Part shown: positions 8,950-17,412 of the stretch, piece after piece | Layout: every line of letters starts with the position of its first letter | How positions within the stretch are numbered: the stretch's first letter is position 1 | Origin: Methanohalophilus sp. | GTDB lineage: Archaea; Halobacteriota; Methanosarcinia; Methanosarcinales; Methanosarcinaceae | Length of the DNA stretch: 64,000 nucleotides | Reading direction: 5' to 3' | Assembly: GCF_030156785.1 (NCBI RefSeq) | Contig: NZ_JASGLW010000001.1 | Coordinates: forward strand, 62,001-126,000 | Program-made: the position numbers and the translations under genes | Notes under the pieces: generated by a model | What the model was told of the DNA's origin: nothing | What the model saw: only the letters and a program-made list of their open reading frames with translations | The model's database searches: none

Positions 8950-9275
8950 TCAGTTCTTCAATCCATATACTCTCTTAATTGCTACAGTCTTAATCTTGTT
9001 GTTCAATCCTTCAACAAAGCCATTAATAATGCTTTTTAATTGATTCCAAAATTCTCTGAAAAATCCTTTTTACCATCTTTGCTAATGTCAGTAGTTCGCT
9101 AATTTTTCTCCACGAACCTGTTTCATTATCCTTATTATCCTTTTTACCAGCATTAAATGAAACTCGCAATATTCAGCAATCCCTTGAAAACTACATTGAG
9201 CCATTCATATATGGCTTAGTACTTCTAAATCCCATCTTCAACAATCGTTCAATACTGATTCATTTGTCATCCCTG
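8950..9275 (-). pseudogene. ISL3-like transposase relic
   Basis: The minus strand encodes the typical ISL3 transposase C-terminal signature, NGFVEGLNNKIKTV, followed by KRVYGLKN and a TGA at 8950. About 150 bases upstream are remnants reading FHLMLVKRIIRIMKQVRGEK in another frame. Stops and frame changes separate them and the catalytic middle is missing. The stretch GATAATAAGGATAATGAAAC and its surroundings recur near 56770, marking a second copy of the same dead element. Confidence 0.6.
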
Positions 9276-9373
9276 AATCGATTTGGACTTAAAAACTATC
9301 GTTTACACGCGAAAAAATATCGCGCAAAATAATAAATAATATGGTACGTAGGGTGAAATAATATGGAATGAAA

Positions 9374-9383
9374 TTTATAAATA
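9374..9383 (+). promoter_or_regulatory. TATA box of the DUF1724 regulator
   Basis: TTTATAAATA follows a purine-rich AATGAAA (BRE-like) and lies about 35-40 bases before the ATG at 9417. It would give a short leader containing the AGGTG ribosome site. Confidence 0.55.
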
Positions 9384-9416
9384 TTGCTCCCCATACTTAT
9401 AACTAGGTGTGCTTGC

Positions 9417-10232
9417 ATGGATATCCTCAAAATATATGATGATGTGCAAAAGGATGTACAGGCTATATACAGATCGAGGTTGCAGGTTCAGGTACTTCTT
9501 TCACTTTTAGAAGGTAGGAAATTACTCAGTGACTTGAGGGATGTCACTGGTAGCACTTCACAGGCGCTGCTTCCAAAAATACGTGTTCTTGAGTCAAATA
9601 AATTGATTGAATCAGTTGACCATGAATACAGGTTAACTCCTCTTGGAAGAATTATTTCTTCAAAAATAGCTGATTCCATAAAAACAATGGGTTCCATACT
9701 TAAACACAAAAATTTCTTTTACACTCATTATCTGGAAGGTATTCCTGATGAGCTTCTGCAGGATATTGGCTCGCTTTACAATTCAACCTTGATCAGTGAC
9801 ACCAAAGTGGAAATATTCACTGTATATAACAATTATCTGAAAATGCTGCAGGAAGCAGATGAAATCTATGGCATTTCCACCATAATGACCGGTGGTCTGG
9901 CAGATGCACTTGCTTCCAGAATACTTGAAGGGATTCCCGTAGAATTGATTATTAGTGCTGATGTGATGAATGAGCTTGGTCAACAGGTATATGCCGAACA
10001 GATCAATGCTTTGTTACAAAACGAAAATTTTAAGATTTATGTAGTGCAGGAAAATATAAAACTTGGATTCACAGTAACAGACAAGTGTATATCTATTGGT
10101 CTTTATAAGAATGATGGTATTACTTATGATCCTACCATGGATCTTTTCAGCTATGATGATATGGCAATTAACTGGGGTAAGAAACTATTTGCTTACTATC
10201 ATTCAAAAGCAGAAGAATTCAAAGGCTACTGA
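9417..10232 (+). CDS. DUF1724 winged-helix transcriptional regulator (Msr-like)
   Basis: A 271-residue protein with an N-terminal winged HTH (residues about 10-90, including LLSDLRDVTGSTSQALLPKI and the wing YRLTPLGRI). It is joined to a C-terminal DUF1724-type sensory domain (about 110-265). Methanosarcina proteins of this architecture (Msr regulators) control methyltransferase genes in response to methylated substrates. That is family knowledge, and the target here is not visible in the sequence. I start at ATG 9417, which has AGGTG before it, rather than at an upstream TTG at 9384. Its end overlaps the convergent response regulator by 14 bases. Confidence 0.75.
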   Translation: MDILKIYDDVQKDVQAIYRSRLQVQVLLSLLEGRKLLSDLRDVTGSTSQALLPKIRVLESNKLIESVDHEYRLTPLGRIISSKIADSIKTMGSILKHKNFFYTHYLEGIPDELLQDIGSLYNSTLISDTKVEIFTVYNNYLKMLQEADEIYGISTIMTGGLADALASRILEGIPVELIISADVMNELGQQVYAEQINALLQNENFKIYVVQENIKLGFTVTDKCISIGLYKNDGITYDPTMDLFSYDDMAINWGKKLFAYYHSKAEEFKGY

Positions 10233-10671
10233 TCTGATCTACAGAAAGCTCCTTCATAGCCTCCATAGCAGGGGGATTACTTTTTTTAAAAACTAATTCA
10301 GCAACAGTGTTGAGTAATTCCTTCGGATTAATAGGTTTGGTTAAATAAGCACTTGCTCCTGCTTCAAATCCTTTTTTCCTGTCAGAAGTATCTGTCAGTG
10401 CAGAGAACATCATTACCGGAATGTTTCTTGTTGATATATCATCCTTTAAAATCCTGCATGCTTCCAATCCGTTTATACCAGGCATCATAACGTCAAGAAT
10501 AATGAGATCCGGATTGTAATGTTTCGCTTTTTTCAGCCCTTCTGTTGCATTAAGTGCACTGATTGTAGAATAATCATCTTCAAGGAATATTTCAAGCAAT
10601 TCCACTACGTCAGGTTCATCATCGACAACAAGGATCAAGGGCTTATCTTCTGAATTCATGATTGGGAACAT
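10219..10671 (-). CDS. Stand-alone response regulator receiver (CheY-like)
   Basis: A 150-residue receiver domain with no output domain. The acidic pair is in VVDDEPD near residue 17, the phosphoacceptor Asp in LIILDVMMPG at about residue 60, the switch Ser/Thr in MMFSALTD, and the Lys in LTKPINP. The start could be ATG 10671 or ATG 10659 (MNSEDKP); neither has a strong ribosome site. There is no histidine kinase gene beside it, only a decayed kinase fragment at 11779-11950. An 11-bp perfect inverted repeat lies 23 bases before the start. Confidence 0.85.
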   Translation of the reverse strand: MFPIMNSEDKPLILVVDDEPDVVELLEIFLEDDYSTISALNATEGLKKAKHYNPDLIILDVMMPGINGLEACRILKDDISTRNIPVMMFSALTDTSDRKKGFEAGASAYLTKPINPKELLNTVAELVFKKSNPPAMEAMKELSVDQISSL

Positions 10672-10693
10672 CCGTCGTTTTTGGAAGGGACCA

Positions 10694-10724
10694 TGAGAGT
10701 TGCAAGGGATTTATGCAACTCTCA
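10694..10724. promoter_or_regulatory. Perfect 11-bp inverted repeat upstream of the response regulator
   Basis: TGAGAGTTGCA and TGCAACTCTCA are exact inverted copies separated by 9 bases (AGGGATTTA). The centre is about 38 bases upstream of the minus-strand start at 10671. It could be an operator for a dimeric regulator or a hairpin in the leader RNA. Confidence 0.55.
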
Positions 10725-10854
10725 GGGCAATATTGCTTTCATTGATGTATTATAATTTGAAAACTATACATATATTGCTGTAAGCAATGTTAATCGATCC
10801 GATTAATATTTTCCATAGGAATTAATGTTAGTTTTTTCTGCATAAGTTAATCCT

Positions 10855-11760
10855 ATGGGTGAATATACACAATTATCCAGATACAGTGATGGTACAGCAG
10901 TCAAACAAGTCCTTGATGCCATTATTTTCAGTTCGGTTTTTCTTGCATTTACCGGTGTTGGAATGGCATATATTTCCTGTTCATTTCAGGGTTTTCCAGT
11001 TATATGGGAAACACTGGGAATTATGTTCCTTGTCACATATTCCGTTTATAATATTGATCGGAAAGCAGACGAAGAAGAAGATTCAATAAATCACTCTGCC
11101 AGGTATTCTTTTACTTCACGTCATGCTAAATTTCTTTTCATATCCTCAATTTTTGCATACTTGCTCGCATTTGTAATTGCTGGATTCCACGGTATAAATG
11201 CAGTAATTGTGACATCTATTCCACTTGTTTGTGGTTTATTATATAGTTTTCCTTGGCTTCCAAAGGGTTTCAAGTATAGAAGGCTAAAAGAAATACCATC
11301 TGTAAAAAATCTCGTTATAAGTTTTGCATGGTCTTCTATCCTTGCTCTTCTCCCGGCATTGATATATGAAGTATCATACGATATCACAATGCTTGTAACA
11401 CTGATTTATTTCTTCCTTCTTGTCTTCGTCAATACAGTTGTTTTTGACATGCGGGACATTGATGGTGATAGTCTTTCAGGAATCAATACAATTCCGGTAA
11501 TGTTAGGTGCAGAAAAAACCAGATTTATGTTGCTCAGTATGTCAATTGTTCTTGGTACAGGAATGTCTTTAATTGGTATTTTCCGTCTGAGCATTCCTGC
11601 GATCGTTGTTTTGGTTGTAGGATTCATTTATACATTGATTTACGTCCTGTTTTCTGACAGGATAGGAGGAAACAATGCTATTTGTGATGTTGTGGCAGAT
11701 GGACAATTCATCATTCTGGGATGTGTATTGTTTGTTGTCTCCGGGCTTATAGATGGCTGA
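10855..11760 (+). CDS. UbiA-family prenyltransferase
   Basis: A 301-residue polytopic membrane protein with the two Asp-rich motifs of UbiA enzymes: YNIDRKADEEED near residue 67 and DMRDIDGDSLSGINTIPV near residue 198. The first is a variant of NxxxDxxxD. About eight or nine hydrophobic segments are visible. The family transfers polyprenyl chains to aromatic or glycerol acceptors. In Methanosarcinales candidate products include methanophenazine or archaeal ether lipid precursors, but nothing here selects a substrate. No operon partner is seen. Confidence 0.8.
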   Translation: MGEYTQLSRYSDGTAVKQVLDAIIFSSVFLAFTGVGMAYISCSFQGFPVIWETLGIMFLVTYSVYNIDRKADEEEDSINHSARYSFTSRHAKFLFISSIFAYLLAFVIAGFHGINAVIVTSIPLVCGLLYSFPWLPKGFKYRRLKEIPSVKNLVISFAWSSILALLPALIYEVSYDITMLVTLIYFFLLVFVNTVVFDMRDIDGDSLSGINTIPVMLGAEKTRFMLLSMSIVLGTGMSLIGIFRLSIPAIVVLVVGFIYTLIYVLFSDRIGGNNAICDVVADGQFIILGCVLFVVSGLIDG

Positions 11761-11778
11761 TTATTTATTTTATTCAAA

Positions 11779-11950
11779 TTACTGAAATAAAATTGTGAAG
11801 GAAAACCTGTTTCCTTTACCCTATTCACTTTCCTCCCATATTTCCACCATCGATTTCCACAAAATTTTGACCTATACCAAGCCCATGGGATGTTCCTCAA
11901 TATTTTTGTAAAGTAGGCAAATCTCATTAAGATCTTACAATAGATCTTTC
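11779..11950 (-). pseudogene. Histidine kinase HATPase fragment
   Basis: On the minus strand, frames recall the C-terminal end of a sensor kinase. LYKNIEEHPMG is followed by GLGIGQNFVEIDGGN (the G2 box region). A frame change then gives VEIWEESE, a TAG, GKGNRFSFTILFQ and TAA at 11779. The G1/G2-like order and the ending match HATPase domains. Frameshifts and the lack of upstream kinase sequence make it a relic. The remaining interval up to uvrA (to 12195) holds no other feature. Confidence 0.5.
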
Positions 11951-12195
11951 TCAAATTATTATATGCTCAAATCCCGGGCTGAATATCGAGGATTTCTAGA
12001 TAGTCAATTTAGAATAATACATTTTTTCGCTAAAGCAGGAAAAGTCAAGAGAAGAAACTGCAAACAGAAATGTTGATCTCAGACTTGCTAAAATACCCTT
12101 CCAAATTTCAACTCAGCAGCAAACCTTTAATCTTCTTATTCAAATATTCCCCCTATTCGATCTACCCTAAAACACAAAACTTAACAAGCAAAACC

Positions 12196-15024
12196 ATGTC
12201 GCTGAAAAATATAGTTGTCAAAGGAGCCAAAGAGCACAATCTCAAGAACCTTGACGTAGTGTTACCCAGGGACAAGCTTATTGTCATCACCGGGTTGAGT
12301 GGCTCTGGTAAATCCTCTCTTGCTTTTGATACTATATATGCAGAAGGGCAGAGGCGTTATGTCGAATCACTCTCTGCCTATGCCCGGCAGTTTCTCGGGC
12401 TGATGGAAAAGCCGGATGTTGAGTACATCGAAGGGCTTTCCCCTGCCATATCCATCGAGCAGAAGACCACTAGCAAGAACCCCCGTTCCACTGTGGGCAC
12501 AGTTACCGAGATTTACGATTACTTGAGGTTGCTCTTTGCCCGCATCGGTGTTCGTCACTGCCCGGACTGTGGTAGGGTTATAGAGCCGCTGAGTGTTGAC
12601 CAGATTGTTGACAACATTATGAAAATCCCAGAAGGAACAAAAGTGAACATCCTTTCTCCCCTTGTCAGGGAGCGTAAAGGAGAATACCGAAAACTGCTCA
12701 TCGATTTGCAGGCAGAAGGCTTCTCAAGGGTTCGGATTGACGGGAGAATCATGCGAATTGAGGATGCTCAGGAAGTGGAACTTGAGCGCTACAAAAAACA
12801 CAATATTGAGATTGTTGTGGACAGAGTACAGATCAAACCGGATATCGCAGAACGTCTCTCAGAATCAGTGGAACAGGCACTTACAAGGAGCGGTGGACTT
12901 GTTATTGCAGATGTTGTTGATGGTAAGGAACTTGTTTTCAGCGAGAAACTTGCCTGTCCCAATTGTGGAACAGGTTTTGAGGAACTTGAACCAGCCATGT
13001 TCTCATTCAACAGTCCACAGGGAGCATGTGAGGAATGCCATGGTCTCGGGACTTCAATGGAATTTGATCCTGATTTAATCGTGCCAGATCCAACCCTAAG
13101 CTTGCGGGAAGGTGCTATTGAACCATGGGGTAAACGGCAAGACGGCTATTACATACAATCCCTTCTATCCATGGCCAACTACTTTGGCTTTTCAATGGAT
13201 GTTCCTTTTGAAGATCTCAAACCCGAATACCAGCACATGATCCTGTATGGGACATCGGCCAAAATACCTTTGGTTCATGTGGGGAAAAATGGTGGTGTAT
13301 GGAAACACACCGGTCGCTTCAAGGGAGTCATTCACAATCTTTCGCGCATCTATGAAAAAACAGAATCCGAAAGCACCAAGGAACGGATGCGCAAGTACAT
13401 AAGCACAAATCCTTGCCATGTGTGCGGTGGGGACAGACTCAAGCCGGCCAGTTTGGCGGTACTCATAGCTGACAATAACATAATTGAAGTAACTAAGATG
13501 TCCATCGAGGAAGCACTGCATTTTTTCGAAAAACTGGAACAAAATCTCGGGCACAGGGAATACACAATTGCACGCCTGATCCTTAAGGAAATCAAAGCCC
13601 GTCTGGGCTTCCTTGTGGATGTTGGGCTTGATTATCTCTCTCTCGACCGCTCGGCTGCGACTCTTTCAGGTGGAGAGGCCCAGCGTATCCGGCTTGCCAC
13701 ACAGATTGGTTCAAGTCTTATGGGTGTGCTGTACATCCTTGATGAACCCAGCATCGGATTGCACCAGCGTGACAATTTGAGGCTAATCAATACTCTTAAA
13801 CACCTGAGGGATATCGGCAACACTGTGCTTGTTGTGGAACATGATGAGGAAACCATCATGAATGCCGATCATGTGGTGGACATGGGTCCAGGTGCCGGTA
13901 TTCACGGGGGTGAGATTGTTGCCCAAGGATCCCCTCTTGACATAATGGCAGATCCCCACTCACTTACAGGACGGTATCTCAGCCGGAAAGTTGAAATCGG
14001 TATTCCTGAAAAACGCCGTTCTCCACAGGGTTTTATCCGTCTAATTGGTGCCGCAGAGAACAATCTGAAATCCATTGATGTGGATTTTCCCATTGGTGTC
14101 ATGGTATGCGTAACTGGTGTTTCTGGATCAGGCAAAAGCACTCTAGTCAATGAAACCCTGAACAAAGTGCTCGCCCAGAAGCTCAACCGTGCCAGAGAGC
14201 GTCCCGGGAAGTACAATTCCATTGAAGGGTTGGAAGCGGTTGATAAGGTAATTACCATCGATCAATCCCCAATTGGCAGGACTCCACGTTCCAACCCCGC
14301 AACCTATACCAATCTTTTTACTCCAATCAGAGAACTTTTTGCCCAGACTAAGTTATCCAAAACCCGGGGGTACAAACCCGGCAGATTCAGTTTCAATGTA
14401 AAGGGAGGCAGATGTGAAACCTGTAACGGAGATGGGACAATTACTATTGAGATGCATTTCCTTCCCGACGTCTATGTTCCATGTGAAGTATGTCACGGAA
14501 AACGATATAACAGGGAAACTCTTGAAGTCACTTACAAGGGCAGGAACATAGCCGAAGTTCTTGACATGACTGTAGAGGAAGCTCTTGAATTCTTTGAAAA
14601 TGTGCCCAAGATAAAACGCAAATTACAGACTTTGTTTGATGTCGGTTTGGGTTATATCAAATTGGGACAGTCTTCCACAACCCTTTCTGGTGGTGAAGCC
14701 CAGCGGGTAAAACTTGCCACGGAACTCAGCAAGAAATCCACGGGCAAAACCGTTTACATTCTTGATGAACCAACCACAGGACTTCATTTTGCGGATGTGA
14801 AAAAACTGCTTGAAGTCCTCCAGCGGCTCGTTGATGCCGGAAATACTGTCATCGTCATAGAGCACAATCTTGATGTTATTAAGGTTGCAGACTGGATAAT
14901 TGATCTGGGCCCGGAAGGGGGGGAGCGCGGAGGTTTTCTTATTGCCGAAGGCACTCCTGAAGATGTGGCGAAAGTGGAAAATTCCTATACAGGTGAATTC
15001 CTGCATAGATTGTTCCATGAGTAA
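12196..15024 (+). CDS. uvrA: Excinuclease ABC subunit A (UvrA)
   Basis: A 942-residue UvrA, the damage-sensing ATPase of nucleotide excision repair. The first Walker [10 protein letters not shown] is at about residue 33. Zinc-type Cys motifs occur near residue 120 (CPDC), near residue 255 ([12 protein letters not shown]) and near residue 735 ([17 protein letters not shown]). The second Walker A is GVSGSGKST, and two ABC signatures (LSGGEAQR) are present. I start at ATG 12196 ([10 protein letters not shown]), where similarity begins; the frame is open to an ATG at 12070, but that 42-residue extension is not family-like. There is no ribosome site, so it is probably leaderless. UvrB and UvrC are not in the window. 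Bacterial-type uvr genes in archaea are generally regarded as transferred. Confidence 0.97.
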   Translation: MSLKNIVVKGAKEHNLKNLDVVLPRDKLIVITGLSGSGKSSLAFDTIYAEGQRRYVESLSAYARQFLGLMEKPDVEYIEGLSPAISIEQKTTSKNPRSTVGTVTEIYDYLRLLFARIGVRHCPDCGRVIEPLSVDQIVDNIMKIPEGTKVNILSPLVRERKGEYRKLLIDLQAEGFSRVRIDGRIMRIEDAQEVELERYKKHNIEIVVDRVQIKPDIAERLSESVEQALTRSGGLVIADVVDGKELVFSEKLACPNCGTGFEELEPAMFSFNSPQGACEECHGLGTSMEFDPDLIVPDPTLSLREGAIEPWGKRQDGYYIQSLLSMANYFGFSMDVPFEDLKPEYQHMILYGTSAKIPLVHVGKNGGVWKHTGRFKGVIHNLSRIYEKTESESTKERMRKYISTNPCHVCGGDRLKPASLAVLIADNNIIEVTKMSIEEALHFFEKLEQNLGHREYTIARLILKEIKARLGFLVDVGLDYLSLDRSAATLSGGEAQRIRLATQIGSSLMGVLYILDEPSIGLHQRDNLRLINTLKHLRDIGNTVLVVEHDEETIMNADHVVDMGPGAGIHGGEIVAQGSPLDIMADPHSLTGRYLSRKVEIGIPEKRRSPQGFIRLIGAAENNLKSIDVDFPIGVMVCVTGVSGSGKSTLVNETLNKVLAQKLNRARERPGKYNSIEGLEAVDKVITIDQSPIGRTPRSNPATYTNLFTPIRELFAQTKLSKTRGYKPGRFSFNVKGGRCETCNGDGTITIEMHFLPDVYVPCEVCHGKRYNRETLEVTYKGRNIAEVLDMTVEEALEFFENVPKIKRKLQTLFDVGLGYIKLGQSSTTLSGGEAQRVKLATELSKKSTGKTVYILDEPTTGLHFADVKKLLEVLQRLVDAGNTVIVIEHNLDVIKVADWIIDLGPEGGERGGFLIAEGTPEDVAKVENSYTGEFLHRLFHE

Positions 15025-15098
15025 CCCACCGTAAGGTTTATTGTTGAGACCTTCAAAAAACTATCATGTAAATCTACCTTTGGAGTAAGAGGGACTGT

Positions 15099-15290
15099 AT
15101 GGTAAGAAAAATTAAGTGTAAAAATATCAAGAATGATCTTGAATACCTTAGTAATATCATGGTAAAACAGGATCGTTCCGAACCGACTCCTGATGTTGCC
15201 AGATTCAAGACTCAGGTGGAATTCAAAAAAACCCTGTGCAAAATAATCAGGGAAGAGAATGAAATGGAAAGGCAGACGAGCCAATCCTGA
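15099..15290 (+). CDS. Small basic protein of unknown function
   Basis: A 63-residue charged protein (MVRKIKCKNIKNDLEY.. to ..MERQTSQS) with no membrane segment and one helical, Lys/Glu-rich C-terminal half. GAGGG upstream of the ATG and the free-standing position between uvrA and the convergent FmdE gene argue for a real gene. I do not recognise a family. Confidence 0.45.
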   Translation: MVRKIKCKNIKNDLEYLSNIMVKQDRSEPTPDVARFKTQVEFKKTLCKIIREENEMERQTSQS

Positions 15291-15292
15291 TT

Positions 15293-15877
15293 TCAGACGT
15301 CGTATTTCTCAAAGCAAGGGAGACAGAAATACTTTCCATGGGCAATACGTGCACGGCTTTCCATCATGCCTTCGCCACACTCACTACAGGTCAGAGTCTG
15401 GAAAATCACCGCCTTTTTTGGTGGCTCGGCTTTAATTTCTTCTATCTTGAATAATTCGTCTGCAGGAGCTTCCAGTATCATTTTAATTCTCTCTTCACGC
15501 TCTTTTTTGAACTCTGTCATTTCTTCTGGTGTAGCAGTTTTTGCACGAATTTTTTCAAACAGATTATTTCCGTTATTATCTCTTTCGAAAACATTCTGTT
15601 TTCGGACTATACGGAGTGCTTTTTCGTTCCCTCGTTTAAAAAATGTGTAAACGTGTTTCCCGTAATCTCTGAAGATCAGATTACCTTTTCCAAAAGTACA
15701 ACTGTTGATAACCTGTATGGCATCTACTGAGCATGATTTGTTTTCTACAATAGCAACAAGTTCTTCATCTTTTGAACGCATCCCAAAATGCTCCTCTGCC
15801 AGTTTTGCAACCCTGAATCCAATTGCAAGACCGGGACACATGTGTCCGTGGAATTTCACGGCATCCTCGATTTCCAT
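15293..15877 (-). CDS. FmdE-family protein with C-terminal zinc ribbon
   Basis: A 194-residue protein. Residues 1-135 form an FmdE domain (HGHMCPGLAIGFR near residue 10, then INSCTFGKGNLIF with a conserved Cys). Residues 150-194 form a zinc ribbon (TCSECGEGM..YFCLPCFEKYDV). The family is named after a subunit co-purifying with molybdenum formylmethanofuran dehydrogenase, but FmdE is not catalytic and its role is unclear; metal handling is plausible. The fwd/fmd catalytic genes are not nearby. It lies 18 bases downstream of purB on the same strand, so the two may be co-transcribed. Confidence 0.85.
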   Translation of the reverse strand: MEIEDAVKFHGHMCPGLAIGFRVAKLAEEHFGMRSKDEELVAIVENKSCSVDAIQVINSCTFGKGNLIFRDYGKHVYTFFKRGNEKALRIVRKQNVFERDNNGNNLFEKIRAKTATPEEMTEFKKEREERIKMILEAPADELFKIEEIKAEPPKKAVIFQTLTCSECGEGMMESRARIAHGKYFCLPCFEKYDV

Positions 15878-15895
15878 TACTTATCAACTCCACAA

Positions 15896-17239
15896 TTAAA
15901 GGTATAATTTTCTCAGTTTATCAGTCACAGCATCAACCTGCTCAACGGCTGTGCCAATGTATTTGTAAGGGTCTACAAGGGCCTCAATTTCGCTCTCTGT
16001 CAGCACATCCTTCACAGCTTCGTTTTCAAGGAGTGTTTCCTTGAGGTGTTTTCCTTCTTCGTGTGCCTGCATGGCAGCGATTCGCACAATCTCGTGGGCC
16101 TCCTGCCTACCGACTCCTCTTTTTGCAAGCTCGATCATGACAGCTTCTCCCATATTTAGTCCTCTGAGAAGCTCAAGATTACGTTTTATGTTTTCAGGAT
16201 AGAATCTGAGGTTATCAAGTACCCGGATTCCAAGATTTATAATATGATCTGTAAGGATGCAGCTTTCTGGGAACACCACACGTTCACATGATGAGTTGGT
16301 GAGATCCCTCTCATCCCAGAGTGTGTTGTTTAGTAATTCTGGTTCTACCATTGAACGAATAATCCTTGCAAGACCGCAAATCTGTTCGGATTTGATGGGG
16401 TTTCGCTTGTGGGGCATGGTGGATGATCCTACCTGTTTTTTGCCAAAGCTTTCCTCCACCTCTGCAAGTTCACTTCTTTGGAGGGTACGTAATTCAACAC
16501 CTATTTTATCAAGTGTTGTTGCAACGTTTGCCATCCACATAATGAATTCAGCATGCCTATCTCTTTGGATAATCTGATTTGAAACATCAACACTTCCAAG
16601 TTCGAGGAATTCCATTGCCTTTTTCTGGATATCTATTCCTTTTGACCCGAAGGCTGCCTGAGTGCCCACAGCACCGGTCATCTGTCCCACGATCACCCGG
16701 GGTTTGAGTTGGTTCAACCTTTCGATGTGTCTTCCTACTTCAGAAGCCCATATTGCAAAGCGAAGCCCGTAGGTTGTGGGAACGCCAATCTGCCCGTGTG
16801 TTCTTCCTGCACAGACAGTTTCTCTATGTTTTTCCGCCTGCCTGACAAGTACAGCAAGCAAACCCTTCATTTTGGGTTCTAGAACTTCGATGGCCTCTTT
16901 AAGCTGCAAACCGGTTGCAGTATCCAGCATGTCATTAGAAGTAGCTCCAAAATGAACCCATTTGGCAGCTTCCTCATCACATTTTTCGGATATAGCAAGG
17001 ACAACTGCCATCATATCGTGATGGATTTCATCCTCAATTTCCTTAACTCTGGCAATTTCGACTTTTGATATCCCTTCCTCTATCAATCTGGCTGCATCTT
17101 CAGGGATAAGCCCGACATAGGCTTCGGCTTTTGCAAGTGCAGCTTCTGCTTTGAGGATACACCGCAGCCGGTTGTCTTCACTCCATACCTGCTTCATCTC
17201 CTCAGTGCCATAACGAAATTCTATGGGGTGTATTGCCAT
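15896..17239 (-). CDS. purB: Adenylosuccinate lyase
   Basis: A 447-residue fumarase/aspartase-superfamily enzyme. It acts twice in purine synthesis, releasing fumarate from SAICAR and from adenylosuccinate. The family signature SSTMPHKRNPIKSEQ is present near residue 265, and RTHGQIGVPTTYG carries the catalytic His region near residue 140. Length and ends match archaeal PurB. The FmdE-like gene follows 18 bases after its stop. Confidence 0.97.
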   Translation of the reverse strand: MAIHPIEFRYGTEEMKQVWSEDNRLRCILKAEAALAKAEAYVGLIPEDAARLIEEGISKVEIARVKEIEDEIHHDMMAVVLAISEKCDEEAAKWVHFGATSNDMLDTATGLQLKEAIEVLEPKMKGLLAVLVRQAEKHRETVCAGRTHGQIGVPTTYGLRFAIWASEVGRHIERLNQLKPRVIVGQMTGAVGTQAAFGSKGIDIQKKAMEFLELGSVDVSNQIIQRDRHAEFIMWMANVATTLDKIGVELRTLQRSELAEVEESFGKKQVGSSTMPHKRNPIKSEQICGLARIIRSMVEPELLNNTLWDERDLTNSSCERVVFPESCILTDHIINLGIRVLDNLRFYPENIKRNLELLRGLNMGEAVMIELAKRGVGRQEAHEIVRIAAMQAHEEGKHLKETLLENEAVKDVLTESEIEALVDPYKYIGTAVEQVDAVTDKLRKLYL

Positions 17240-17412
17240 TATAAATCACCTGATTATAATAAATTGATTTAGTATTCCTGAAGCCTTTAGAGCTTTTCAA
17301 CCAATAAATAAGCTTTTGTAATCCATGAGTTTTGTACGGTTATCCCATAAGCATTAAATATCATTTACATTATATTCTAATATACAGTAAGTTTACTCTG
17401 GAGAGTATTTCT

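Noticed and set aside
11779-11950. TAG in the histidine kinase fragment as a pyrrolysine codon
   Set aside because: The fragment also has frameshifts and other stops, so the TAG is better explained by decay.
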